Below are positions 14,758 to 24,271 of a DNA stretch of 64,000 nt, one piece after another. Each line of letters begins with the position of its first letter. The stretch's first letter is position 1. The notes under the pieces were generated by a model. That model searched no databases, was not told the origin of the DNA, and was given only the letters and a program-made list of their open reading frames with translations. A program made the translations under genes and the position numbers. The DNA comes from Streptococcus suis (lineage in GTDB: Bacteria; Bacillota; Bacilli; Lactobacillales; Streptococcaceae): NCBI RefSeq assembly GCF_002960445.1, contig NZ_POJD01000142.1, positions 248,001-312,000 of the forward strand, in the 5' to 3' direction.

Positions 14758-15210
14758 GTCTTTTAAATTGGAAAAGTCCATTACCAAAGTTGCACGACAA
14801 ATAGTTAATGATTAAGTAATTATTCTGCTACCCTTATGTCTTTGATTGTCCTCTTATTTTGTTGTCTAAGTGTGGAGATTGCTTATTATGATGAAAATCA
14901 CTAGAGGTTTTCTGATTTTCTTGGTTGCTAGCCAAGGATCTATCTTGACCATACAGTATTTACGACACGAATAAGGATTAGCCTACTTTTGATTGAACTG
15001 GGTAGCAAGGCTAAGTGTGAGTGAATGCTAAGCATTTTGCCAACAGATGCCTTCAGGCACCAAAGTAGGGATAACGGACTTTTCCCCTATTAGCCATCGT
15101 CCTTTGGAGAAAATGGCTAGTAGTTAGCTTGATTAAATGAACGCTTGAATACTCCTTTCAACCAGGATAGATGGCGTTCAACATCTCAACTTCATTATCT
15201 GATTTCTTCT
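14758..15210 (-). ncRNA. Candidate structured non-coding RNA
   Basis: No protein frame fits this roughly 450-base gap, but the minus strand has a strong promoter and a dense set of stems. These are GAACGC/GCGTTC, TAGCCAT/ATGGCTA around a 15-base loop, GTGCC-TGAA-GGCAT, TTAGCC..CTAC/GTAG..GCTAA, CTTGG/CCAAG, and GAAAATCA/TGATTTTC (14893-14900 / 14913-14920). It does not match tmRNA, RNase P RNA, SRP RNA or a T-box as I know them; 6S-like RNA cannot be excluded. The 3' end is unclear; the terminator at 14731-14757 would give the full length. Confidence 0.45.
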
Positions 15211-15216
15211 AAGAAT

Positions 15217-15245
15217 AGTATACCACTTTTAGAAAACGCTATCAA
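15217..15245 (-). promoter_or_regulatory. Promoter for the candidate ncRNA
   Basis: TTGATA (15245-15240), an exact 17-base spacer and TATACT (15222-15217) on the minus strand, with no open reading frame downstream. Start of RNA is expected near 15210. Confidence 0.6.
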
Positions 15246-15271
15246 ACAATTATGTGCTCGAATGTTATTTT

Positions 15272-16423
15272 TTATTGCTCCATTTTTTTAACATATGCTT
15301 CCCACATCTTCTGCTGGGGTTTGGCAAAGGGATAGATAGGAAAGTCTTCTACGGAAACCCATTTTAATTCTTTGGTTCCTAGAAGTTTGGTTGTTTCTGC
15401 AACTCCTTCGACCAATTCTATCTGCCATTTGCGGTGACTGAAAATGTGCTGAACGGTATCAAATTCTTGCTTCTGCCAATCAACAGCCATATCATAATAT
15501 TCTGTAAAGCTCTGTCGTATATCTAGCTGAACAACTTCTTCTGCAACTTCAAAGAGCGAAACTTGTTTGTCAACGACTGCCCCTTTTTCCAAAAGCGGAA
15601 AGGACCAAAAACCTGATAAGAGTCCCGCTTCATTATTTTTTTCCAATAAAAATTGATTATCTTTATTGCGGATAATAAAGCCTTGATAGGCAACTGGAAC
15701 TGGCTTTTTCTTTGGTGCTTTGATAGGGTATTTGTCCATGGTGCCATTTAAATAAGCTGCGCTAAAGTCTTTGACTGGACTGTCCTGGGGGCGTGGGTTG
15801 ACTGGTGATTCTATATCAGAACCCAAATCCATCAGGGCTTGGTTGAAATCTCCGGGTCTATCTGGGTCAATCAAAATCTCCATCATGGCTTGAAAAATCT
15901 TGCGATTAGTCGGTAAGCCTATGTCATAATCCACTTCAAATAGACGACTGAGAACACGCATAACGTTGCCATCTACTGCTGGCTCTGGCAAATTAAAGGC
16001 TATACTTGAAATGGCTCCTGCAGTATAGGGGCCTATGCCTTTCAAACTGGAAATTTCCGCATGCGTGGTCGGAAATTGCCCTGCAAAGTCGTCCACCATT
16101 TGTTGAGCTGCCTGTTGCATATTGCGAACACGGGAATAATAACCCAGTCCTTCCCATAGTTTGAGAATGACCTCCTCTGGAGCTTTAGCCAAATCAGCAA
16201 TAGTCGGCAAGTGATGAAGAAAACGTTCGTAGTAAGGAATAACAGTATCCACCCGTGTCTGTTGGAGCATGATTTCGGACACCCAAATTGCATACGGATC
16301 CCTGGTTCTTCTCCACGGTAAATCTCTTTTATTGGCATCATACCAGTCCAAAAGTGCCTTACGAAAAGCTTGAACCTTTTCTTTCGGCCACATATCAATT
16401 CCATATTCTTTCAAATCTAACAT
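15272..16423 (-). CDS. mutY: A/G-specific adenine glycosylase MutY, cluster-free type
   Basis: This 383-residue MutY removes adenine mispaired with 8-oxoguanine. The HhH-GPD domain shows the catalytic Glu in SEIMLQQTRV (about 41-50), the hairpin LKGIGPYTAGAI and the catalytic Asp in AVDGNVMRVLSRL. A Nudix-like MutT domain with QHIFSHRKW follows. The usual C-x6-C-x2-C-x5-C iron-sulfur loop after NQALMDLGSDIE is replaced by cysteine-free sequence, as known for MutY of lactic acid bacteria. ATG 16423 has no ribosome site; a TG-extended TATACT ends 6 bases upstream, implying a leaderless message. Confidence 0.9.
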   Translation of the reverse strand: MLDLKEYGIDMWPKEKVQAFRKALLDWYDANKRDLPWRRTRDPYAIWVSEIMLQQTRVDTVIPYYERFLHHLPTIADLAKAPEEVILKLWEGLGYYSRVRNMQQAAQQMVDDFAGQFPTTHAEISSLKGIGPYTAGAISSIAFNLPEPAVDGNVMRVLSRLFEVDYDIGLPTNRKIFQAMMEILIDPDRPGDFNQALMDLGSDIESPVNPRPQDSPVKDFSAAYLNGTMDKYPIKAPKKKPVPVAYQGFIIRNKDNQFLLEKNNEAGLLSGFWSFPLLEKGAVVDKQVSLFEVAEEVVQLDIRQSFTEYYDMAVDWQKQEFDTVQHIFSHRKWQIELVEGVAETTKLLGTKELKWVSVEDFPIYPFAKPQQKMWEAYVKKMEQ

Positions 16424-16478
16424 GAATCTAGTATAACACAAAGAAAAGGGAGTGAGAAAGAACTCATCTGATAAAAAG

Positions 16479-16522
16479 AGTTCGTCAACAAGTCCTTATT
16501 TCCAGTTGTTGATACGAACTCT
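16479..16522. repeat. Large hairpin between mutY and the IS110 transposase
   Basis: GAGTTCG-TCAACAA (16479-16492) pairs with TTGTTGA-ta-CGAACTC (16507-16522) around a 14-base loop, with only a 2-base bulge. It lies downstream of the transposase stop. It may belong to the IS end, to a guide RNA of the IS, or be a terminator without a T-run. Confidence 0.45.
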
Positions 16523-16612
16523 GAGAAATGGCGTTGGACTTTTTATACGAAAACTCAAAAGAATGCAAAAACTCTCTCCCTATGATATAATCAAAGCGAA
16601 AAATTTTTTATG

Positions 16613-17785
16613 TTAGGCTACTAGCTCGTCCCTAGTAGTCTTTTTCTGTGCTAAAAATTCAGGATACGTTATCTGCTCTTGTAAGAGGATATAAGCTATT
16701 TTTAATAATTGATGTGCGAGTGCAATTGTTGCTTTTTGTGAACCACGCCGACTTTGAATCTGACAAAATCGTTCAGCTAGAGGACTACCTTTTTGGTTCC
16801 TGGCGGCGAAAGCGGCTTGGCATAAACATTTCTTCAAATAAGAATTTCCGTGTCGAATCTTGGTACTTCGTTTTTTGCCCGCACTCTCATTATTACCTGG
16901 ACAAAGTCCAGCCCAAGAAGCTAAATGTCCAGCAGTAGGAAACTGACTCATGTCAACACCAACCTCAGAAATAATAACGGAGGCTGTAATGACATCAATG
17001 CCTGGGATGGAATCCAATATTTCTACATGGTTTTCATATTGTGATAGATAGACATTCATTCGCTCTTCCAACAACCCAATCTGCTTCTGATAAAAATCAT
17101 AAATCTCCAATGACTGCTTTAACATAAAGCGGTGATGGTCAGAAAAATAGCCATCCAAGGCTTCCATAAGCTGCGGTACTTTCTTCTTCAAGCTGGTGTA
17201 AACTGATTGATGGACAATGCGAGGTGTGATAGGCGTCCCATCAACCAGTAGCTGAAGGAGATTGCGACCAGATAGTCCCATTATATCTTCGATATAGGTT
17301 GTTAGCTTGATACCACCTGATTGAAGAATTTTATGGATACGGTTTGTTTCTCGATTGCGACTTTCCACATAATGTTTTCGTTGTCTGGTCAACTCCCTCA
17401 ATTCTTGAATGGTTTCATCGGGAACGAAACTCCGAGGAAGCAGACCAATTCGTGTTAATTTGGCAATCCAGTGAGCATCCTTCTTGTCGGTTTTCTGACC
17501 TGGAATAGCCTTCATGTGGGCTGGTTGAGCGAGTATCAACTTGAAGTCATCACATAGAGCATGCCAGACAGGTCGCCAATAAACACCTGTACTTTCCATA
17601 CCAACAGCTTCCACATGAAATTGACTGAGAAAATCGTGGCAAGCACGTAGGCCTTTAGTCGTTGTATCAAACGTAGCCATCTCACGCTTTGGACGAGTTG
17701 AGGTGAGTGGTCCGTGTAGGATACAGACAACGATATTGGCTTGATGGACATCAATACCTGCACAAGATTGATAGAGAACATCCAT
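16613..17785 (-). CDS. IS110 family transposase (DEDD recombinase)
   Basis: This 390-residue, full-length transposase has a RuvC-like N-terminal domain showing AGIDVHQ (Asp11), MESTGVYW (Glu62) and KTDKKDA (Asp pair about 98-102). The C-terminal Transposase_20 domain has SIPGIDVITASVIISEVG and LCPGNNESAGKKRS, which holds the catalytic Ser region. It moves the element by a serine-assisted, RNA-guided mechanism established for IS110 relatives. The ribosome site gaaggaggg is strong. No frameshift or internal stop, so it is probably active. Confidence 0.92.
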   Translation of the reverse strand: MDVLYQSCAGIDVHQANIVVCILHGPLTSTRPKREMATFDTTTKGLRACHDFLSQFHVEAVGMESTGVYWRPVWHALCDDFKLILAQPAHMKAIPGQKTDKKDAHWIAKLTRIGLLPRSFVPDETIQELRELTRQRKHYVESRNRETNRIHKILQSGGIKLTTYIEDIMGLSGRNLLQLLVDGTPITPRIVHQSVYTSLKKKVPQLMEALDGYFSDHHRFMLKQSLEIYDFYQKQIGLLEERMNVYLSQYENHVEILDSIPGIDVITASVIISEVGVDMSQFPTAGHLASWAGLCPGNNESAGKKRSTKIRHGNSYLKKCLCQAAFAARNQKGSPLAERFCQIQSRRGSQKATIALAHQLLKIAYILLQEQITYPEFLAQKKTTRDELVA

Positions 17786-17935
17786 GATAATTCCCTCCTT
17801 CTAAAAATTAGAGAGCTTATCTACCGAATTTTTGTCGTATTTTTATACTCATGCCTATCGCATATTTTGGGGTGCTCGTCAGTAGAGTGGATCAGTTTTG
17901 CCCTCGATTATTAGAATCATTAAGTCGTCAACCAC

Positions 17936-17973
17936 AAAGCCCTCACTAAGATTATACACCTAGTGAGGGCTTT
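17936..17973. terminator. Bidirectional terminator next to IS110 element
   Basis: AAAGCCCTCACTA (17936-17948) pairs perfectly with TAGTGAGGGCTTT (17961-17973). It lies between the exporter operon and the IS and would end the exporter transcript. Confidence 0.65.
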
Positions 17974-18104
17974 ATGTTCGTTTTCATTATTCTGTGGGTG
18001 AGGGCGGAGCCATCATGGATGTATTGCCCAGCCTCCTAAATAATATCAACTAAGGATCCTATATTTGTTAATCAAACTAGATAAGGCTTTCCATACTCAT
18101 CTTT

Positions 18105-19817
18105 CTAGCTATTTTGCATTTGGTAATAGATACCTTGTTTAGTCATTAAATCAACATGCTTTCCTTGTTCAACAATTTTTCCATCCACCATAACTAAAAT
18201 CAAGTCAGCTGATTGAATGGTTGACAATCGGTGGGCAATGATGAAACTGGTCCGCCCTTCCATCAACTTGCCAAAGGCTTCTTGTACCAAGAGTTCCGTC
18301 CGTGTATCAATGGATGAGGTTGCTTCATCTAATATCAGGATTTTAGGGATTTTAACAAAGACACGCGCAATGGACAAGAGCTGACGTTGGCCTTGTGATA
18401 AGGATGCACCTCCGTCTGTCAATACCGTATCATACCCATCTGGCAACTGGCGAATAAAGAAGTCTGCATTGGCTGCCTGAGCGGCTTCAATGACCAATTC
18501 TCTTGTGGCATTGGGATAGCCATAGGCAATATTGTCATGAATGGTTCCAGATCTTATCCAAGTTTCCTGTAAGACCATGCCGATCTGTCTACGAAGGTCC
18601 TCTCGACTATACTGGCTAATCGGAACACCGTCCAAAACAATCTGACCAGCCGTCACATCATAGAAGCGCATAAGTAGGTTAATCATAGTTGATTTCCCAG
18701 CTCCTGTTGGTCCAACAATGGCAATTTTTTGACCGGATTTGACATCAATATTCAGGTCTTCAATCAAAGATTGCTCATCTCTATAAGTGAAAGACACATT
18801 TTCAAAGGAAATAGCTCCCTTTAACTCCTCTGAATCGATTTTCCGCTCTGCCTGATCGTCAATACTAGCTTGAGCCAAGATAACAAACAGCCTGTCTGCA
18901 CAAGCTAAAGCGCTTTGCAATTCCGAAAGGACCGAAGAAATATCATTAAAGGGCTTACTGTACTGACTAGCATAATTGAGAAAAGTTGTCAGCGAGCCAA
19001 CGGTAAAATTGCCAGCCATAATCCTCATGGCCCCCAGACCAGCTAGCAAGGCATAGATGAGTGCATTGACAAAGCGGGTACTTGGATTGACCGTTGATGA
19101 GGAAAAAATGGCTTTTTGAGAATAGGTCGCATACTGGTCATTGACTGCTTGAAAATGTGCTGTAAATTGCTCCTGAGCATTGAAAGACTGAATCAAGGTC
19201 AACTGACTGATGGATTCCTCAAGCAACTGGGACTGTTGACCACGCGCCTGAGTTTGCTTTCTATAATAACCATAGGACTTCTTGGCGATATAGCGTGCTA
19301 TAATCAGCGAAAGCGGGGTCAAGGCTACGACGACCAACATCATGGTCATATCTAGCCTAGCCATTGTAAAAATGGTTAGGAATATGGTTAACAGACCAAT
19401 GAAAAATTGGTTAAAAATCATTAGCAAGCCATTGGTCAACTGCTCACTATCACTAGAAAAACGAGCGACCAAGTCACCAACAGACTGACGGTCTAAATAA
19501 GATAAGGGCAGCTGATGCAACTTAATATAAACCTGCTCACGCAAATCTGCAACCATTCCATAGACCAAGCGATTGGTTAGGAGTGGGAGATACCATTGTG
19601 CCAGCGTATTAAGCAAGATAACCATGACCATTTTTCCTAGAATACCAAGCAAGACCTGGCCATCTGCTATCAATACTGCATCAACTGCCTGACCTATCAA
19701 AATCGGTAGATAGACTGTCAGAAGCACTTGCGCTAAACTTCCCACCAACATTAAGGACATTCGGAGAGGCTGTTTGAAAACCAATTTGACCAGTGCCTTC
19801 AAACTAGATTGTTTCAT
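18105..19817 (-). CDS. ABC exporter subunit with consensus ATPase site
   Basis: This 570-residue half-transporter has six transmembrane helices (about 15-300) and a nucleotide-binding domain. The domain has Walker A GPTGAGKST, signature LSQGQRQLL, and Walker B ILILDEATSSID with the catalytic Glu. Together with the upstream gene it forms a heterodimeric exporter of the multidrug/BmrCD kind. The gene overlaps its partner by 14 bases, and gggaggaggg precedes the ATG. Substrates may include drugs or lipids. S. suis SatAB and pneumococcal PatAB are exporters of this type, but the gene context differs, so I do not equate them. Confidence 0.85.
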   Translation of the reverse strand: MKQSSLKALVKLVFKQPLRMSLMLVGSLAQVLLTVYLPILIGQAVDAVLIADGQVLLGILGKMVMVILLNTLAQWYLPLLTNRLVYGMVADLREQVYIKLHQLPLSYLDRQSVGDLVARFSSDSEQLTNGLLMIFNQFFIGLLTIFLTIFTMARLDMTMMLVVVALTPLSLIIARYIAKKSYGYYRKQTQARGQQSQLLEESISQLTLIQSFNAQEQFTAHFQAVNDQYATYSQKAIFSSSTVNPSTRFVNALIYALLAGLGAMRIMAGNFTVGSLTTFLNYASQYSKPFNDISSVLSELQSALACADRLFVILAQASIDDQAERKIDSEELKGAISFENVSFTYRDEQSLIEDLNIDVKSGQKIAIVGPTGAGKSTMINLLMRFYDVTAGQIVLDGVPISQYSREDLRRQIGMVLQETWIRSGTIHDNIAYGYPNATRELVIEAAQAANADFFIRQLPDGYDTVLTDGGASLSQGQRQLLSIARVFVKIPKILILDEATSSIDTRTELLVQEAFGKLMEGRTSFIIAHRLSTIQSADLILVMVDGKIVEQGKHVDLMTKQGIYYQMQNS

Positions 19818-21540
19818 GGCTGCCCTCCTCCCTATGTTGAGATTGGTCGATTTCTTGGTAAATAGCAGAGCTTCTTAGCAAATCTTCATGTCGACCAAGT
19901 CCAACTTGGTGACCTTGATCCAAAACCAAAATCTGATCTGCCCTACGCAAACTATTGGTTCTTTGTGACACCATAATCAAGGTCTGTTCAGGAAATTCTT
20001 GACGAATTGCTGCCAATAAGCGACTTTCCGTCAAATAATCCAGAGCGGATGTTGCATCGTCCAAAATCAATATTGGAGCCTTCTGTAAAATAGCACGCGC
20101 AATGGTCAAGCGTTGTCTTTGTCCGCCAGAAAAATTCTTCCCAAAAGCTTCTACAGGACTATCCAGACCACCTTTTTCCTCAACGAAAGATTTAGCCTGT
20201 GCAATTTCCAATGCAGACCAGAAGTCGCTATCCGCCACAGTGTCTAATCCCAATGAGAGATTGGAACGAACAGTTCCAGCAAAGAGTTGCGCCTGTTGAG
20301 GGATGATAGTAATTTGTTCTCGCCATTCTTTTAAGTTCTTAGGACTTTTCCCATCAATATAAAGAGAAAGTTGATTGGTCGGCATAGCATAAAGTGCTTG
20401 CAGCAAATCCACTAAGGTCGATTTACCAGACCCCGTACCACCGATTATTCCCATAAACTGACCCTTAGACAGTTCAAAGGTTATATCCAATAGAGCCTTC
20501 TCTGCAGATTTAGGATAAGCGAAAGAAAGATGGTTGACTGAAAAAATCAGCTCTTTATCCTTACTAAGTCCTTCTGGCAAATCAGCTTCCACATCCTCAG
20601 ATTCTTGATCAAAAACCTCTTGGATACGCTGGGCTGAAATATAGGTCTGATTAAGGGTAGAAACAACCATAATCATCTTAACCAGTTCAACTAGAATTTG
20701 CAAAAGATAGTTGATGAGGGCAACCAACATCCCTTGTTCAAGTAAGTTTTGCGAAACTGCACCATTTCCCTGCCAGATGAGAATGAGCAAGGTGGTATTA
20801 ACAACAAGAAAAGTCAGGGGAGATAGGAGGCTAGACCAAAAACCAGCCTGCAACTGGTGTTTCTTGTAGGTCTGATTGATGCCCTGGAAAGTCTTGATTT
20901 CACGCGCTTTTTGTCCGAATGCACGAATAACCCTCCAACCCATAACCGTTTCTCCTACCTGCCCTACCAGACTATCTACATCCTTGCGGATGGATTGATA
21001 CATGCGGCTAGTAATAATGGAAATTCCTGTCACTATGATAAGTAAGAGGATAATCATTCCTAGAAAATAGACAGACAAACTAGGACTAATGTAGAAGGCC
21101 ATCATCAGCGAACCAAATACAACAATCGGCGCCCGTAAAAATAAGCGTAAAAATGTATTGATTCCTGTCTGAATTTGCAAGGTATCACTGGTCAGTCTGG
21201 TCAATAGACTTGAAGACGAAAGAATATCCCGACTAGATTTTGGAAGCGAAAGAACCTTCTGGTACAAGTCATTGGTCAAAGCTTTTGTCACTCCAACTGC
21301 CGCCTTAGCTGAGAAATACTGGGCAGTAAGTGAAACGAGAATACCGACACAAGCTAGACCAACCAATAATAAAAGCATGGCAACCAGGTCCCCCTGATTG
21401 CCATTTGGAATGATTGTATCAACAATGAAAGCGATAATTAAAGGGACTAGGAGCTCAAAACTAGCTTCTAATAGTTTAAAAACCGGACCTAGAATCGCTT
21501 CCTTCTGATAGGGTTTAAAATATCTAAAAAATCTTTTCAT
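19804..21540 (-). CDS. ABC exporter subunit with degenerate ATPase site
   Basis: This 578-residue partner of the downstream exporter subunit has a six-helix membrane domain at the N-terminus, then Walker A GGTGSGKST, signature FSGGQRQRL and Walker B ILILDDATSALD. The Asp in place of the catalytic Glu marks the degenerate site typical of heterodimeric exporters. ATG 21540 (MKRFFRYFKPYQKEAIL) is the natural start; longer frames run into pta. It begins 4 bases after the pta stop, so the pair is probably co-transcribed with pta. Confidence 0.85.
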   Translation of the reverse strand: MKRFFRYFKPYQKEAILGPVFKLLEASFELLVPLIIAFIVDTIIPNGNQGDLVAMLLLLVGLACVGILVSLTAQYFSAKAAVGVTKALTNDLYQKVLSLPKSSRDILSSSSLLTRLTSDTLQIQTGINTFLRLFLRAPIVVFGSLMMAFYISPSLSVYFLGMIILLLIIVTGISIITSRMYQSIRKDVDSLVGQVGETVMGWRVIRAFGQKAREIKTFQGINQTYKKHQLQAGFWSSLLSPLTFLVVNTTLLILIWQGNGAVSQNLLEQGMLVALINYLLQILVELVKMIMVVSTLNQTYISAQRIQEVFDQESEDVEADLPEGLSKDKELIFSVNHLSFAYPKSAEKALLDITFELSKGQFMGIIGGTGSGKSTLVDLLQALYAMPTNQLSLYIDGKSPKNLKEWREQITIIPQQAQLFAGTVRSNLSLGLDTVADSDFWSALEIAQAKSFVEEKGGLDSPVEAFGKNFSGGQRQRLTIARAILQKAPILILDDATSALDYLTESRLLAAIRQEFPEQTLIMVSQRTNSLRRADQILVLDQGHQVGLGRHEDLLRSSAIYQEIDQSQHREEGSHETI

Positions 21541-21544
21541 CCGT

Positions 21545-22531
21545 TTATTCAGCAGCAATTGCTTGTGCAGCTGTGATGATACCAAGCTTGTAAACATCTT
21601 CTGAACTGCATCCACGTGAAAGATCGTTCACAGGCTTATTCAAACCTTGCAAGACCGGACCTACCGCTTCGTAACCACCAAGACGCTCAACTACTTTGTA
21701 AGTAATGTTGCCTGCTTCAATAGCTGGGAAGACAAAGACATTGGCTTGACCTGCTACTGGACTTCCAGGTGCTTTCAAACGTGCTGTATCAGGAACCAAG
21801 GCAGCATCCATCTGCAGTTCACCGTCAATCAAGAGGTCCGGACGAAGTTCTTGAGCCAAGCGAGTTGCTTCTACAACCTTGTCAACGCGCGGACCTGAAC
21901 CTGAACCTTTTGTTGAGTATGAAATCATAGCTACTTTTGGATCGATACCAAATGTTTTAGCAGTTTCTGCTGATTGGATTGCAATCTCTGCCAAGGTTTC
22001 TGCATCTGGTTCAATGTTGATTGCACAGTCACCAAAGACAAACTTGTGCTGGTCTTTAACCATCAAGAAGACACCTGAAGTACGTTTTACACCTGGTTTT
22101 GTCTTAATAATTTGAAGGGCAGGACGTACAGTATCTGCTGTTGAGTGGATAGCACCTGACACCATACCTTCTGCTAATCCCATTTGCACCAACATAACAC
22201 CAAAGTAGTTGACATCACGCAAAATTTCATCTGCCTGCGCCTCATCAACCTTGCCTTTACGAAGAGTAACAAATTCATGTTTCATGGCATCAAAGTTTCC
22301 GTAGTTATTAGGGTCAATAACTGTGATACCAGGGTTTGAGAAACCAAAATCTGTCAACAAAGTATGGACAGCTTCCGGCACACCGAGGATAATTGGCTCT
22401 ACCAAACCTTCAAATTTCAAACGAGCTGCTGCACGCACGACGCGCTCATCTGTACCTTCTGGGAAAACGATACGTAGTTTTTTACCTACGATTTTTTGCT
22501 TCATTTCACCAAATAAATTCCGAATTTCCAT
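21545..22531 (-). CDS. pta: Phosphate acetyltransferase
   Basis: This 328-residue phosphotransacetylase converts acetyl-CoA and phosphate to acetyl-phosphate, the first step of acetate and ATP formation. The PTA_PTB fold is visible from KKLRIVFPEGTDERVVRAA to STKGSGSGPRVDKVVEA and VFVFPAIEAGNITYK. Length is typical for the short class. It follows rluD-type gene by 20 bases and precedes the ABC exporter pair. Conserved streptococcal order relQ-nadK-rluD-pta supports the call. Confidence 0.95.
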   Translation of the reverse strand: MEIRNLFGEMKQKIVGKKLRIVFPEGTDERVVRAAARLKFEGLVEPIILGVPEAVHTLLTDFGFSNPGITVIDPNNYGNFDAMKHEFVTLRKGKVDEAQADEILRDVNYFGVMLVQMGLAEGMVSGAIHSTADTVRPALQIIKTKPGVKRTSGVFLMVKDQHKFVFGDCAINIEPDAETLAEIAIQSAETAKTFGIDPKVAMISYSTKGSGSGPRVDKVVEATRLAQELRPDLLIDGELQMDAALVPDTARLKAPGSPVAGQANVFVFPAIEAGNITYKVVERLGGYEAVGPVLQGLNKPVNDLSRGCSSEDVYKLGIITAAQAIAAE

Positions 22532-22550
22532 CTAAATTCTCCTTAAAATT

Positions 22551-23444
22551 TTATTTATTAGTTAACATTTTGATAACAGCCTGAAAATCGTCTGGAAGAC
22601 CTGCTTCCAAGTCAATCCTTTGGGCTGAGAAAGGATTGTCAAAGGCCAAGTTGTGACAATGCAAGGCCTGACGTTGAATACCACACTCTAAACTGCCACC
22701 ATACATATCATCTCCCAATAAAGGAAAACCAATATGTGAAAAATGAACACGAATCTGGTGGGTTCGACCTGTGTGCAACTGAATATCCACTAGATGAATA
22801 TTGCCCCAAGACTGAACAAGTCGATAGGAAGTATGGGCATATTTACCCGTCTTGGTCACACAGCGTGTGATGATACTATCTTCTGGACGACCAATTGGAG
22901 CAATGATATCTCCCTCAGCTTCCAAAACCCCCTCTCCCTTAACCAGAGCATAATAGCGTTTGTGAATGAGCTTGGCCTGCAACTGCTTGTCCAGTCGAGC
23001 ATGGGCATAGCCATGCTTAGCAAAGAGCATGACCCCCGAAGTATCCCTATCTAGGCGCGTGACAATATGAACCTGTTTGTTTTCATAAGCCTGATCGACC
23101 AGATAGCCCTTGACAAAATTGGCAATGGTAGAAGAATGGAGTGCTGAGGGTATCGAAGCATATCCAACTGGCTTATTGATAGCAAGAAAGTGGGCATCTT
23201 CATAGATAATATCCAGCGGAAAAGAAATCGGTTTCAAACTTCCAGTCAAATCCTCCTCAGCTGGTATGTCAATTGTAACCCTATCTCCAATATCAAGCAA
23301 GTAAGTTGCATTACGTTCTATATCATTAACCCAAATATTGCCACCTGTGTACTTGATTTTTGCCAACAAACCCTTGGAAACACCGTGTTTCTTCAGAAAG
23401 GTTTTAATCTTGGTATGCTGGTCAGCTATAAATTCAAACCGCAT
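22551..23444 (-). CDS. rluD: RluA-family pseudouridine synthase
   Basis: This 297-residue pseudouridine synthase isomerises uridine in rRNA or tRNA. An S4-like N-terminal part (GVSKGLLAKIKYTGGNIWVN) is followed by the catalytic domain with RLDRDTSGVMLFAK, where the Asp is catalytic, and GRTHQIRVH near the C-terminus. The exact target (rluD versus another RluA member) cannot be fixed from sequence. Its ATG overlaps the nadK stop by one base, so they are translated together. Confidence 0.85.
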   Translation of the reverse strand: MRFEFIADQHTKIKTFLKKHGVSKGLLAKIKYTGGNIWVNDIERNATYLLDIGDRVTIDIPAEEDLTGSLKPISFPLDIIYEDAHFLAINKPVGYASIPSALHSSTIANFVKGYLVDQAYENKQVHIVTRLDRDTSGVMLFAKHGYAHARLDKQLQAKLIHKRYYALVKGEGVLEAEGDIIAPIGRPEDSIITRCVTKTGKYAHTSYRLVQSWGNIHLVDIQLHTGRTHQIRVHFSHIGFPLLGDDMYGGSLECGIQRQALHCHNLAFDNPFSAQRIDLEAGLPDDFQAVIKMLTNK

Positions 23445-24271
23445 TACTCCACCTCTCCAATGAAGGCATCTTTGACCCGATTCCAGAAACTGGTGTGGCT
23501 AGGGGTAGCAAGAAAATGAATTTTATGCTGGTCAATCTGGTACTCTATCTTTTCGATATTATCATAAACATAGGTCTTATTATCAACGGCAATAGAATAG
23601 CGGTCACTATGTTTGGGCTCAATGACTATCTTGTCTTTTTTGGGAACCACAATAGAAGAACCCAAGGTCCGATAAACGCGGTTATTTAGACTGGCTACTT
23701 CTGCAATCTGCAAGGCCTCAATGGTCGGATGCAAGACAGCTCCACCTAAGGATTTATTGTAGGCCGTCGAACCAGTTGGAGTAGATACTGAGATGCCATC
23801 TCCCCTAAAGCGTTCAAACGGTACATTGTTGATAATGACGTCTGCCACCATGGTTTTGGATAAACGCTTGATAGTCGCCTCATTCAGAGCACGCGCCTCC
23901 ACTACACGACCATCTGCCAACTTGACTTTAACATTTAAAATCGGATAGGATACCTTGGCACCTGTATCAAGCTTGAGGTTCTCGATCAGTTTGTCCACCT
24001 CAAAGTCACGGTAATCCGTATAAAATCCTAGATGGCCTGTATGAATACCGACAAAACGCACACGGTCAATCAACTTTTCATACTTATGAAAGGCCGACAG
24101 GAGCATACCATCACCACCGATTGAAATCACAATATCAGGATTTTTAGGTGTCAGTATGAAATTTGCTTCTTTCAATTTTGTCCAAAGTTCTTTGGAAACT
24201 GCCTCACTCTTTGGATTTCGGCTAGCGAGCAGAGCGATTTTTTTTCTACCTGTATTCTTCATCTGTGTCAT
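23444..24271 (-). CDS. nadK: NAD kinase
   Basis: This 275-residue NAD kinase phosphorylates NAD to NADP. Signature motifs are [13 protein letters not shown] (GGDG, about 47-59) and [14 protein letters not shown] (about 146-159). The ATG at 24271 lies inside the end of relQ; an upstream in-frame start is less likely, and an ATG nine bases further in is possible. The overlap with relQ and rluD makes a tight operon linking alarmone and NADP supply. Confidence 0.92.
   Translation of the reverse strand: MTQMKNTGRKKIALLASRNPKSEAVSKELWTKLKEANFILTPKNPDIVISIGGDGMLLSAFHKYEKLIDRVRFVGIHTGHLGFYTDYRDFEVDKLIENLKLDTGAKVSYPILNVKVKLADGRVVEARALNEATIKRLSKTMVADVIINNVPFERFRGDGISVSTPTGSTAYNKSLGGAVLHPTIEALQIAEVASLNNRVYRTLGSSIVVPKKDKIVIEPKHSDRYSIAVDNKTYVYDNIEKIEYQIDQHKIHFLATPSHTSFWNRVKDAFIGEVE

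Larger units (their letters stand above)
16450..17930 (-). mobile_element. IS110-family insertion sequence (ends approximate)
   Basis: One intact DEDD transposase gene lies in gene-free flanks of about 160 bases on either side, between mutY and the ABC exporter operon. IS110 elements have no long terminal inverted repeats and usually make no target duplication, so the ends given are estimates. Family members carry a non-coding guide (bridge/seek) RNA in one flank; both flanks here are long enough. Confidence 0.6.

Noticed and set aside
15060-15090. GTCCGTTATC on the minus strand resembles the tracrRNA core of type II CRISPR systems
   Set aside because: No cas9, no CRISPR repeats and no anti-repeat nearby; the match is ten bases inside a larger unrelated structured region.
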